Shown piece after piece: positions 15,769 to 23,050 of a stretch of 64,000 bases of DNA. The notes below the pieces were generated by a model. That model was not told the DNA's origin. It saw only the letters and a program-made list of their open reading frames with translations, and made no database searches. The DNA lies in the NCBI RefSeq assembly GCF_039543185.1, contig NZ_BAABJG010000006.1, positions 372,001-436,000 of the forward strand. Reading direction: 5' to 3'. Each line of letters opens with the position of its first letter. The first letter of the stretch is position 1. The translations under genes and the position numbers were made by a program. Source of the stretch: Paenibacillus_S vulneris. Its GTDB lineage: Bacteria > Bacillota > Bacilli > Paenibacillales > NBRC-103111.

Positions 15769-17508
15769 TTACGGCAGCTTCAACAGCTGCTTCACCTTCA
15801 TCTCAAGCTCTACCATGGAGAACGGCTTATGCATGAAAATATCGACTCCGGCAGGCAGCCCTTTCGCCGGCTCATCCTCCCGGCTTCTCCCCGAGAGCAT
15901 AAGGATGGACAAATTCGGAGGCATCGAGCCTTCCTGCCCGAATCGCTCCAGCAGTTCGAAGCCTCCCAAACGAGGCATCACGCCATCCAGCACACATACA
16001 TCAACGGACTGGCGTGTAAGAATGCCGTAAGCCTCTTCCCCATCCGACGCTTCCAGGAAGGTCACGGGAAGATGCTGCAGCTTCGAAACCAGAATGGACC
16101 TTAGAATGCGGTCATCATCAGCAATCAAGACCGTCGGGCGGCGCTCCTCGGTTCCTTCCGATGGCGAGCTGCACGGATCCCCCATCTCATCGACATAAAT
16201 CATCACGCGGTCTCTGCCGCCCTGTTTGGCGGCATACATCGCATCATCGGATCGCTGAATCCATTCTTCAATCGTCATCCCTTCGGACCATGCGGACACG
16301 CCTGCCGAGAACGTGATATGGAAGGTCTGTCCATCGTTCTGAGCCACAGGCTCCGTACGAATCTGCTGCAGGATGGACTCTATCGTTTTTTGCGCATCCT
16401 GAGCCGTGCTTCCCGGAAGGACCACGACAAACTCCTCCCCGCCAAAGCGCGCGATCAGATCGGTGGAGCGTAGATTTTTTTGCAGAATATGAGCCAAGCC
16501 CTGTAGTACCAAATCCCCTACATGGTGGCCATGCGTATCGTTAATGCTTTTGAACCTGTCGATATCGATAAAAACAAGCGAGATCGGCGCCGGATAACGG
16601 CTGATGCGCTGAAGCTCCACTTGAATTTGATGATCGAAAAAGCGCCGGTTATAGATCCCGGTCAGCGGGTCGCGAAAAGCCATCTGCTCGAAATTTTTCG
16701 TTCGTTTCAGAAGGCTGTAGATGCGTGCGCTCAACTCCTCATATTGAAAAGGCTTCGTGACAAAGTCATCGGCACCCAAATAAAAGCAGCGTACTTTATC
16801 GTGAATATCGTCCCGTCCGGAAAGCACCACAAGCGGGACCCATTTCAGCGTAGGATCCTCCTTCACGAATTCAAACAATTCGTAACCGGACTGCGGATAC
16901 ATCATCAAATCCAATGTAATCAAATCGTAATTATGCTCTCGCAGCAGCTTCTGGGCGGTCCCTACGTCCGACGCATGGTCCACTTCATAGCCCTCGAGCT
17001 TAAGACGCCTCACCAGATAAGAACGAAGAGCATCGTCATCATCAATGATCAGCAGTCTTCCTCCCGATGGCGCCAGCGTAATTTTTCCGAACTGCTCCTG
17101 CTGCTCGTCCAAATCCATCTCCTGACAGTAAAGATCAAATTCCATCAGCAGCTGCTGCTTCCACTTGGCCCCGGCCTGTACGCAGAGCTGGAACTCTGCC
17201 GCGATTTGGGCATGATCCCAGCCGTCGTCCGTCCTTTGAGTCCATTCCCATAAGCGAACCAGTTTCTCGGCTACAAGACCGATGCGCATAAAACCGAAAA
17301 CAGACGAACTGCCTTTCATGGTATGAACCAATCTATAGATCCGCTTGGCTGCCGCAAGCGTGCGCCCGGATTCATGAACCTCACTAACGTCATGCAGCTC
17401 CTTCAGCTGTTTGCGGAGCTCACTCACATACCGCTTACGCCCTTCTTTCATCAGTCTTGCTTCCTTTTGCAAGCGTTCCTCAGGCGATAGTTGACGCAAA
17501 CCTTTCAC
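15769..17508 (-). CDS. HPt-REC-GGDEF-REC signalling protein (diguanylate cyclase)
   Basis: This 579-residue cytoplasmic protein makes cyclic di-GMP under phosphorelay control. Domains in order: an HPt domain (about 45-130) with phospho-acceptor His62 in HTMKGSSSVFGF; a receiver (about 150-270) with acidic DDDD, acceptor Asp in LITLDLMM and KPF; a GGDEF domain (about 285-445) with DPLTGIYNRR, active site GGEEF and the inhibitory I-site RSTD five residues before it; and a second receiver (about 460-578) with ADDD, LDGVMP and HKPF. The active-site residues are intact. It lies 35 bp after the CheY-like gene at 17544 and is probably co-transcribed. The HPt domain at the front is unusual and suggests input from an unlinked kinase. 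Confidence 0.92.
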   Translation of the reverse strand: MKGLRQLSPEERLQKEARLMKEGRKRYVSELRKQLKELHDVSEVHESGRTLAAAKRIYRLVHTMKGSSSVFGFMRIGLVAEKLVRLWEWTQRTDDGWDHAQIAAEFQLCVQAGAKWKQQLLMEFDLYCQEMDLDEQQEQFGKITLAPSGGRLLIIDDDDALRSYLVRRLKLEGYEVDHASDVGTAQKLLREHNYDLITLDLMMYPQSGYELFEFVKEDPTLKWVPLVVLSGRDDIHDKVRCFYLGADDFVTKPFQYEELSARIYSLLKRTKNFEQMAFRDPLTGIYNRRFFDHQIQVELQRISRYPAPISLVFIDIDRFKSINDTHGHHVGDLVLQGLAHILQKNLRSTDLIARFGGEEFVVVLPGSTAQDAQKTIESILQQIRTEPVAQNDGQTFHITFSAGVSAWSEGMTIEEWIQRSDDAMYAAKQGGRDRVMIYVDEMGDPCSSPSEGTEERRPTVLIADDDRILRSILVSKLQHLPVTFLEASDGEEAYGILTRQSVDVCVLDGVMPRLGGFELLERFGQEGSMPPNLSILMLSGRSREDEPAKGLPAGVDIFMHKPFSMVELEMKVKQLLKLP

Positions 17509-17543
17509 TTCCAGTCATTTCAAAATAGATGATATGTAGCACG

Positions 17544-17924
17544 TTACGGTCCGCCTTCTATTAGCTGCTGCACCACCTCAATCAATTGAAGGGGACTGAA
17601 CGGTTTTACGATATATGTGCTGACCCCGGCCTGTTTTGCCCGCTCCCGGTCTTTTTCCAGCGCTTTGGCTGTCAACAGGATTACCGGAGCGGCTTGATTG
17701 GGATTGTCGTGGGTACGCAGCCATTCGCATACTTCTACACCCGTCAGCTCCGGCATCATATAATCGAGAATAATAAGATCATAACGCGTGCTTTGTATAT
17801 GGGACAGCGCTTGTTTTCCATCCTCGGCTTCCGTAATGTCATATCCCTCATCCGTCAAAGTCTCAGTCAATAAAAAACGAAGCGCTAATTCATCATCCGC
17901 TAATAAAATACGGTAATCGGACAT
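17544..17924 (-). CDS. Single-domain response regulator (CheY-like)
   Basis: This is a 126-residue stand-alone receiver domain with no output domain. The acidic pocket (LADDELAL), the phosphorylated Asp in LIILDYMMPELTG, Thr in LLTAKA and Lys in IVKPFSP are all present. It is the first gene of a two-gene unit with the HPt-REC-GGDEF-REC protein. The HPt domain of its partner could pass phosphate to or from this receiver; that is inferred from the domains and the gene order. No histidine kinase lies nearby. Confidence 0.93.
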   Translation of the reverse strand: MSDYRILLADDELALRFLLTETLTDEGYDITEAEDGKQALSHIQSTRYDLIILDYMMPELTGVEVCEWLRTHDNPNQAAPVILLTAKALEKDRERAKQAGVSTYIVKPFSPLQLIEVVQQLIEGGP

Positions 17925-18135
17925 GCAGGTTTCCCCTCAATTTCCTCAGCAATTTGCTTATCATTATATCATTTTCCAACCTCATTTCGGTGCAAAAATA
18001 CAAACTTCTACATCTTCAGTTGGAAAAATTAGTTTTCTACGCCATTAGAACTATGCTACAATAAAGCAGCAATCGGATTTTATCATTTCTTTAGCAATAT
18101 TAGTCATTTAGAACTATTGAAAGGAGAGCTAGTCA

Positions 18136-18525
18136 TTGGAACACGTTGATTTGTTAATAAAAAAGCTGACTAAATACGTCTCCTTCGGCCAACCGGTTTC
18201 TTCCGGCTCTGTCTTTAACCAACGCATATCCGATCCAAGAATTCCTATTTCAGCATACTACATGACCATGAAGCCCCACAACGAGGAAGAACGCTGCTAT
18301 CATGAGGTGTGGCTCACCAAAGAGGGCCTTTTTGCCATCACGGAGGCATGGTATACCGATACGATGGTCAGACGCAAGCTGATCCATAACGATTTAACGT
18401 ACGAACAGCTAATAGAAGTCCATGGAGAAGATGAAGCCAAGGGCGTCGTCGTTAGAATGACCGAAATCATCAGCAAATCCGAATCGGATGACTGGAGCCG
18501 CAGCCTGCATTCCAGAAGAATGTAA
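18136..18525 (+). CDS. Hypothetical protein, 129 residues
   Basis: I do not recognise a family. The protein is soluble with no signal peptide or membrane segment, and has mixed alpha/beta character. A Ser/Gly stretch (FGQPVSSGSVFNQRISD) is followed by a segment rich in aromatic residues (CYHEVWLTKEGLFAITEAWYTDTM) and a helical C-terminal third. The start is TTG at 18136 with GAAAGGAGAGCT in front, a convincing ribosome binding site. It converges with the gamma-glutamylcyclotransferase-like gene, whose stop lies 4 bp from its own. Codon use resembles its neighbours. Confidence 0.7.
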   Translation: MEHVDLLIKKLTKYVSFGQPVSSGSVFNQRISDPRIPISAYYMTMKPHNEEERCYHEVWLTKEGLFAITEAWYTDTMVRRKLIHNDLTYEQLIEVHGEDEAKGVVVRMTEIISKSESDDWSRSLHSRRM

Positions 18526-18529
18526 GCCG

Positions 18530-18904
18530 TTATGCTTCCTTACGGCGGGTGCGCCATGAACCGTCCGGAATCGGTGGACACCCCCGGCTGTCATTCCAAA
18601 CATACACCCATCCTTCGCGTTCCGGCCGCAGCGCATCGTGAACCCACACTCTCTCGTAATCGTTAAGTTGCCCCGGTCCATGATAATCCTCCATCCCATC
18701 CAACTGAACGAGCCCCTCCTCCGAGACAAGCAGCCACTCCCCTTCAACCGAGCCTCCTCCAGCAAGCACTAGCCCAGGGTAAGGTCCATAATTGTAGAGC
18801 GTCCCCCTGACACATCCTTTTTCAAGCTGTTCCACATAGGGCTTGGCCACTTCATGATTAATTTCTCCCTGCAGCAGGGTCCCGTAAACAAATATCCAGA
18901 TCAT
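18530..18904 (-). CDS. Gamma-glutamylcyclotransferase (AIG2/GGACT-like) family protein
   Basis: This 124-residue protein has the cyclotransferase fold signature: the opening FVYGTLLQGEINHEV with the YGTL anion-binding loop, GTLYNYGPYPGLVLAGGG, and a likely catalytic acid in LDGMEDYHGPG. Family members release 5-oxoproline from gamma-glutamyl compounds. The window also carries a 5-oxoprolinase (pxpABC) 1.2 kb further on, so the two could act in sequence; that is a functional inference and they are not in one operon. Length is normal for the single-domain form. Confidence 0.88.
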   Translation of the reverse strand: MIWIFVYGTLLQGEINHEVAKPYVEQLEKGCVRGTLYNYGPYPGLVLAGGGSVEGEWLLVSEEGLVQLDGMEDYHGPGQLNDYERVWVHDALRPEREGWVYVWNDSRGCPPIPDGSWRTRRKEA

Positions 18905-19058
18905 ATTCGTTTCCCTCCTCTAGCGCGGCTTTTCTGTGACTTGAGCGGGGCTCTCATACTTTCATACCCTTTCGACCGTTAGCCGTCGCCGTTCGCGAGC
19001 GGCAGCATACTTTGTATTATATTCATAAAATACAGCCTGGGAAGAAGGGGATGATCCG

Positions 19059-19199
19059 ATGCTCAGTAAAGAAGACGCTAACAAAATCATTTTGTTCCTT
19101 TCCGCCGCCTACAGCTGCACCGATTCCGAAGAAGCGCAAGCCGAATTCCACCGTCTGGCCAATGAACTGCGCAAAGCATCCGGACAGCCGGAAGAATAA
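19059..19199 (+). CDS. Small hypothetical protein, 46 residues
   Basis: The ATG at 19059 opens a 46-codon frame (MLSKEDANKIILFLSAAYSC, ending RKASGQPEE) behind GAAGAAGGGGATGATCC. A clear terminator follows the stop at once, so the ORF, ribosome binding site and terminator form a complete small gene. The product is acidic and predicted helical, with one Cys. I do not recognise a family. Confidence 0.6.
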   Translation: MLSKEDANKIILFLSAAYSCTDSEEAQAEFHRLANELRKASGQPEE

Positions 19200-19215
19200 C
19201 TTCAATTCCTCACCC

Positions 19216-19250
19216 AACGCCGTTTTCATCTGCGAAGCCGGCGTTTTTTT
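19216..19250 (+). terminator. Terminator after the 46-residue ORF
   Basis: AACGCCG (19216-19222) pairs with CGGCGTT (19239-19245), followed by TTTTT. It lies 17 bp after the stop codon. Confidence 0.88.
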
Positions 19251-19411
19251 GCATGTCATCGTTCACCTAGAGATATTCGCCCTCATATAGTAAGTTAGCT
19301 TATCGAAGAAAAAAATGCCATTTTCTTAAAAACACATATTGCCGATAATCTTACTAGGAATTATAATAAGGCTATAACTTTCAAAGCATTCAAATGCATG
19401 GGGTGGAAATC

Positions 19412-20173
19412 ATGGACTGGAGCATTGCATTAATGGGGCTGTTCGTCGGCCTTTTGGTCGGCTTGACGGGTGTAGGGGGAGCTGCATTACTAACCCCTCT
19501 TCTTGTATTATTGGGGATTCAACCAACCGTTGCTGTCGCTACGGATTTGTTCTACAACTCGATTACGAAGCTGTTCGGCAGTATTCAGCATTACCGGCAA
19601 AAGACGATCAACTTCAAGGTAACCAAGTATTTGGCCTTCGGCAGCATTCCAAGCGCCATTGCCGCAATTCTGCTGCTGGAGCTGTATCCGCCGCTGCACG
19701 AGATTCAAGAGACGGTTATCAAGCATACGCTCGGCATCGTTCTGATCGTGGTCGCGATTCTGAGCATCGCCAAACAGTGGATCAGCCGCTTCAGCACGAA
19801 TCGATGGCAGGAGAAATCCGACGAGGAAAAGAAATGGATGACGATCGGCATCGGTGTCGCATTGGGCTTCATCGTCGGGATGACCTCGATCGGCTCGGGA
19901 TCGTTATTCGCCCTGGCCATGATGTTCTTCTTCCGCATGGGTGCGGCCGAATTGGTGGGAACCGATATCGCACATGCCTTTTTGCTGGTCTCCGCAGCCG
20001 GCATTATGCATGCAGGGTTCGGCAATATCGATTATCATCTGGCCTTCAATCTCCTCGCAGGTTCCGTACCCGGCGTCCTTCTGGGAAGCGGCCTGTCGGC
20101 AAAGCTGCCGGGCAAACCGCTGCGGACGATTATGGCTGCCATCATTCTGATCAGCGGTTTGAAAATGGTTTGA
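19412..20173 (+). CDS. TSUP (TauE/SafE) family sulfite/anion exporter
   Basis: This membrane protein of about 253 residues and eight helices belongs to the TSUP family, which exports sulfite, sulfoacetate or related anions. The family glycine-rich motifs are present in both halves: LVGLTGVGGAALLTPLLVLLG near the N-terminus and GFIVGMTSIGSGSLFALAMM in the middle, with VGTDIAHAFLLVSAAG after it. An ATG at 19394 is possible, but the ATG at 19412 has GGGGTGG at good spacing and gives the normal N-terminus. The 3' end overlaps the convergent pxpA gene by 23 bp. Confidence 0.9.
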   Translation: MDWSIALMGLFVGLLVGLTGVGGAALLTPLLVLLGIQPTVAVATDLFYNSITKLFGSIQHYRQKTINFKVTKYLAFGSIPSAIAAILLLELYPPLHEIQETVIKHTLGIVLIVVAILSIAKQWISRFSTNRWQEKSDEEKKWMTIGIGVALGFIVGMTSIGSGSLFALAMMFFFRMGAAELVGTDIAHAFLLVSAAGIMHAGFGNIDYHLAFNLLAGSVPGVLLGSGLSAKLPGKPLRTIMAAIILISGLKMV

Positions 20174-20936
20174 GGTTAGGCGCGCTGACGACAACGCCCT
20201 CCTGCTCCAATCGCTGCTTTATTGCTATGGCAAATTCAAGCGCATGCGGGCTGTCCCCATGAATGCATACCGTGTCGGCTGCTATGCTGATAGTACCGCC
20301 GTCGCCGGTCCATGCCAATCCATCCCTTACGATAAGGAGCGCTTGCTCCGCCGCTTCAACCGAATCCTGCAGGACGGCATTAGCCTCGGAACGCGGGGTT
20401 AATGTTCCATCCGCACGGTAGGTTCGGTCCGCGAACGCTTCCTCCGCAACCAGCAGCCCACGGCGAATACCGGCTTTGGTAAGCTCGCTTCCCGCCAATC
20501 CGAACAAAATCAGCCCCGGATCGACCCGATACACGGCTTCGGCAATCGCCTCGGCCAACGCAGAATCGGCCGCTGCCATATTATATAGGGCCCCGTGCGG
20601 CTTCACATGCCGCAGGACCGCATCCTCGGATCGGACAAACCCCATTAAGGCACCAATCTGATAAATGACCATCTCATAGGCTTCATCCGGTGTAATACGC
20701 ATCTCCCTTCGCCCAAAGCCGTTCAGGTCCGGAAGACCGGGATGCGCTCCGATCGCGACGTGATTTGCCTTGCACGCCCGGACCGTTCTTCGCATCACGG
20801 CCGCATCGCCTGCATGAAATCCGCAAGCAATATTGGCCGATGTGATATAGGGCATCAGCCTTTCATCCATTCCTATGCGATAGGCCCCAAAGCTTTCGCC
20901 CATATCGCAATTGAGATCAATCCATGAAGGACTCAT
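20151..20936 (-). CDS. pxpA: 5-oxoprolinase subunit A (LamB/YcsF family)
   Basis: This is subunit A of the ATP-dependent 5-oxoprolinase PxpABC, which converts 5-oxoproline to glutamate. The family signature WIDLNCDMGESFGAYRIG opens the protein, followed by ITSANIACGFHAGDAAVMRRTV, GAHPGLPDLNGFGRR, VKPHGALYNMA and CIHGDSPHALEFA. The longest frame starts at 21005, but ATG 20936 has AAGGAGACGAATACG before it and gives the usual 261-residue protein. Unlike in many Bacilli, pxpB and pxpC are not adjacent: a regulator gene and about 1.1 kb lie between. It overlaps the 3' end of the TSUP gene by 23 bp. Confidence 0.95.
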   Translation of the reverse strand: MSPSWIDLNCDMGESFGAYRIGMDERLMPYITSANIACGFHAGDAAVMRRTVRACKANHVAIGAHPGLPDLNGFGRREMRITPDEAYEMVIYQIGALMGFVRSEDAVLRHVKPHGALYNMAAADSALAEAIAEAVYRVDPGLILFGLAGSELTKAGIRRGLLVAEEAFADRTYRADGTLTPRSEANAVLQDSVEAAEQALLIVRDGLAWTGDGGTISIAADTVCIHGDSPHALEFAIAIKQRLEQEGVVVSAPNLKPFSNR

Positions 20937-21020
20937 CGTATTCGTCTCCTTAGTTTGAAATTCCCCCTGCGGGTTGGCTCTCCAGGCAGATAACCTGCCG
21001 TGCATTGCCTCAAGAATGAA

Positions 21021-21056
21021 AAAAAGCCTTAGGAGGTCCTAAGGGGCTTTTTTCGT
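21021..21056 (-). terminator. Terminator between the CD3324-family gene and pxpA (may work both ways)
   Basis: AAAAAGCC-TTAGGA pairs with TCCTAAGGGGCTTTTTT with a two-base bulge. T-runs flank it on both strands. On the minus strand it would end the transcript of the gene at 21089 and so separate that gene from pxpA. Confidence 0.8.
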
Positions 21057-21088
21057 ATATATGGAACCCGTTCGGCTTCCCTCGACAG

Positions 21089-21376
21089 CTAGTGCTGGCG
21101 GGCAACCGCAACGCGGGTTTTAACGATAATTTTGCGTATGCTGTCCTCGGACAGATGGAATTTTTGAATTAGCTCCAGAACGGTTGAACCGTTCTCATAG
21201 AGGCGGTATATTTCATGGTTGCGCCGCTGGATCGTAAGACGTGTTCCGTTGTTTTCTCCCCAGCCTGCACGCGTCTGTTCTTTTTTCGGGATATAGATAA
21301 TCTCGCCCTGAATATAGTCCTGCAGCTGTTTCAGCAGACTAGGGGGAAGAATATCTTTTCCGTTTTTGTACCCCAT
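21089..21376 (-). CDS. CD3324-family helix-turn-helix protein
   Basis: This is a small DNA-binding protein of 95 residues. The opening MGYKNGKDILPPSLLKQLQD with YIQGEIIYIPKKE is the hallmark of the CD3324 family (also called Mor-activator-like), and the C-terminal half IYRLYENGSTVLELIQKFHLSEDSIRKIIVK is a helix-turn-helix. A longer frame starts at 21400, but ATG 21376 has GGAAGGAGG upstream. It sits between pxpA and pxpC on the same strand and could control them; this is a guess from position. Its targets are unknown. Confidence 0.8.
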   Translation of the reverse strand: MGYKNGKDILPPSLLKQLQDYIQGEIIYIPKKEQTRAGWGENNGTRLTIQRRNHEIYRLYENGSTVLELIQKFHLSEDSIRKIIVKTRVAVARQH

Positions 21377-21440
21377 CGATGAAATCCTCCTTCCGTGCAT
21401 TAGTCGCTAGCGCCGCCGTGAAAGAGATAAGCATTTTCAT
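21339..21440 (-). CDS. Possible 33-residue leader ORF overlapping the CD3324-family gene
   Basis: ATG 21440 has a near-perfect Shine-Dalgarno (AGGAGG, 7-nt spacer) and opens a 33-codon frame (MKMLISFTAALATNARKEDF, ending RYSSP). It overlaps the start of the CD3324-family gene in another frame. It may be a leader peptide that couples translation, or merely a chance frame behind a good ribosome binding site. No family is recognised. Confidence 0.3.
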   Translation of the reverse strand: MKMLISFTAALATNARKEDFIDGVQKRKRYSSP

Positions 21441-21570
21441 CTTTACACCTCCTAAGAGTTTTACTCTGCTAAGCTTTCCACTTTCATAAAAGCCTCCGCA
21501 GAGCTTTACTCCACACAACCTGCTGTACGAGGTTGCGCCGAGTTGTTGTAAACGTCAGGGTCAATACATG

Positions 21571-21601
21571 AAAACAAAAAAACACGATCTGCCGTATCGT
21601 G
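21571..21601 (-). terminator. Minus-strand terminator upstream of the CD3324-family gene
   Basis: On the minus strand CACGAT-acggcag-ATCGTG is followed by TTTTTTTG. It ends a transcript coming from the pxpC side, with no recognised gene directly before it. Confidence 0.75.
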
Positions 21602-21811
21602 CCTGGGAGCCATATTATATGTCATGGTTCATGTCAATGACGTCAGGTGACGGTGATGGGAAAATGCTTATTCAATTCAGCCAAAACCCTTTTTTAATAG
21701 TTGTTGTGAAGTCGAACATCGAACGCCACTCCTTTCGTATATTTTCATGATTCCATTTACTTCCTAATTGATTATACCTTATTCAAGGTCTTCATGTCTA
21801 TTCGCTATTTT

Positions 21812-21842
21812 GGAAAAATAGAGGGAGGCTTGAAGGCCTCCC
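21812..21842 (-). terminator. Terminator after the tiny 10-codon ORF
   Basis: On the minus strand GGGAGGC-cttcaa-GCCTCCC is followed by TCTATTTTT. It lies 20 nt past the stop codon of the 10-codon frame at 21862. Confidence 0.8.
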
Positions 21843-21861
21843 CTGGTTATGGAGCCTCTGC

Positions 21862-21894
21862 TTACGCAGAGACCACCTCCGGTTGTGTGTTCAT
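21862..21894 (-). CDS. Tiny ORF of 10 codons with ribosome binding site and terminator
   Basis: ATG 21894 is preceded by AAAGGAG and encodes MNTQPEVVSA before a stop, followed within 20 nt by a terminator. Ribosome binding site, frame and terminator are as closely packed as in a leader peptide or signalling peptide gene. No homologue is known to me. It may instead be a regulatory RNA with a chance frame. Confidence 0.3.
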   Translation of the reverse strand: MNTQPEVVSA

Positions 21895-22030
21895 TGCACT
21901 GATCACTCCTTTCCTTGAGTGTTAGCTGGCCTGCTACAATACTATTTACTCATATTTGCCAGGCTGTCTCAAGCGAAAGAATGGTTATAATGAATTTCTC
22001 CTTATGGCCTTATGATAAAAGAATAGCATC

Positions 22031-23050
22031 CTACGGCATCGACGCCCCTGCCTTCAGTCGGACAAGCTGCTCCAGCCGGCGCAAATCGAGCTGCTGCCGG
22101 ATGTAGAGCGATTGCGCTTCCTGCAGGGTAATTTCCCGGAAGCGAACGGTTCCTCCCGGCTTCAGCTGGGCCAGCAGCGGCAGATCGGCGGCGGCGACCT
22201 GAGCGATGCGCGGATAGCCGCCCGTCGTCTGGGCATCGGCCATTAGCACAATCGGCTGGCCGCCAGGCGGTACTTGAACCGTGCCCATCGTCACGGCTTC
22301 CGAGATCATTTCACGCGGCTCGGCTTCCTCGAGCCGCGCGCCTGCCAGTCGGTAGCCCATGCGGTCCGACTGAGGGGTTATGCTGTAGGGCGTGGTGAAG
22401 AAGCTGTGCAGGCTGCCGCCTGTCATCGCTTCCGCCTCACGACCGCGGGTCACGCGCACCACCGGTTGCTCCGCATACGGCGGACGCGCGCTCGGCGCGA
22501 TCGCCCACGCAGCGGGGGCGATCGGCGCCCCTGGCGCAGCCGCGGCCAAGCGGGCCGCGAGCGCGAGGGCGGCCGCCGAAGGCGTGCCAGCCTGCAGCCG
22601 GTCTCCCGGCTGCAGCGCACGCCCGGCGAAGCCGCCGAGCCGCGACGGCACGTGCGTGCTGCGGCTGGCCAGCACGGCGGGCACGGCAATGCCGCCCGCC
22701 ACGGCCAGGCACGCGCGCGCCCCGCGGAGCGCGCGGCCGAAGCGCAGCACGGTGCCGCTGCGCACGAGCACAGGCCGCCAGCCGGGCAGCGGCGGCCCCT
22801 CATCGGCGCGGGCGTCCATGTCCGCGCCGCACAGAGCCACAAGGGCGTCGTCGTGAAATACGAGCGTCGCGCCCGTGAGGGTCATTTCGAGCGCAGCCGC
22901 GCCGCGCTCGTTGCCGACAAGCAGGTTCGCCACCTGAAGGGCGAACCTGTCCATGGCTCCGCTTGTCACGACGCCCACGCCGCGCAGGCCGAAGCGCCCT
23001 TCATCCTGTACCGTCGTCAGCATGCCAGGATGCAGCACCTCGATCGTCAT
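22031..23050 (-). CDS. pxpC: 5-oxoprolinase subunit C (biotin-dependent carboxyltransferase family, KipA-like)
   Basis: This is subunit C of 5-oxoprolinase, 339 residues, the cyclophilin-like partner of PxpB. The opening IEVLHPGMLTTVQDEGRFGLRGVGV and AMDRFALQVANLLVGNERGAAALEMTLTG are the family signature; later MGYRLAGARLE and QTTGGYPRIAQVAAADLP are also typical. The start overlaps the pxpB stop (ATGA, 4 bp). The middle third (about 22440-22850) is markedly GC-rich and Ala/Arg-rich compared with its neighbours, though the reading frame and family motifs run through it. This may reflect local composition drift or the arrival of a foreign segment. Confidence 0.93.
   Translation of the reverse strand: MTIEVLHPGMLTTVQDEGRFGLRGVGVVTSGAMDRFALQVANLLVGNERGAAALEMTLTGATLVFHDDALVALCGADMDARADEGPPLPGWRPVLVRSGTVLRFGRALRGARACLAVAGGIAVPAVLASRSTHVPSRLGGFAGRALQPGDRLQAGTPSAAALALAARLAAAAPGAPIAPAAWAIAPSARPPYAEQPVVRVTRGREAEAMTGGSLHSFFTTPYSITPQSDRMGYRLAGARLEEAEPREMISEAVTMGTVQVPPGGQPIVLMADAQTTGGYPRIAQVAAADLPLLAQLKPGGTVRFREITLQEAQSLYIRQQLDLRRLEQLVRLKAGASMP

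Larger units (their letters stand above)
21441..22030 (-). other. Noncoding stretch of about 590 bp between pxpC and the CD3324-family gene
   Basis: It contains two minus-strand terminators and one tiny ORF with a good ribosome binding site, listed separately. In the remainder, a near-repeat of GCAGAG-TTTTACT appears twice near 21460 and 21500, and an AATGACGTCAGG palindrome lies near 21640. No promoter could be placed with confidence. A 60-codon plus-strand frame at 21568 has no ribosome binding site. Confidence 0.5.

Noticed and set aside
21568..21750. 60-codon plus-strand frame in the pxpA-pxpC gap
   Set aside because: No ribosome binding site precedes it, the start lies in a terminator A-run, and the sequence has no family resemblance.
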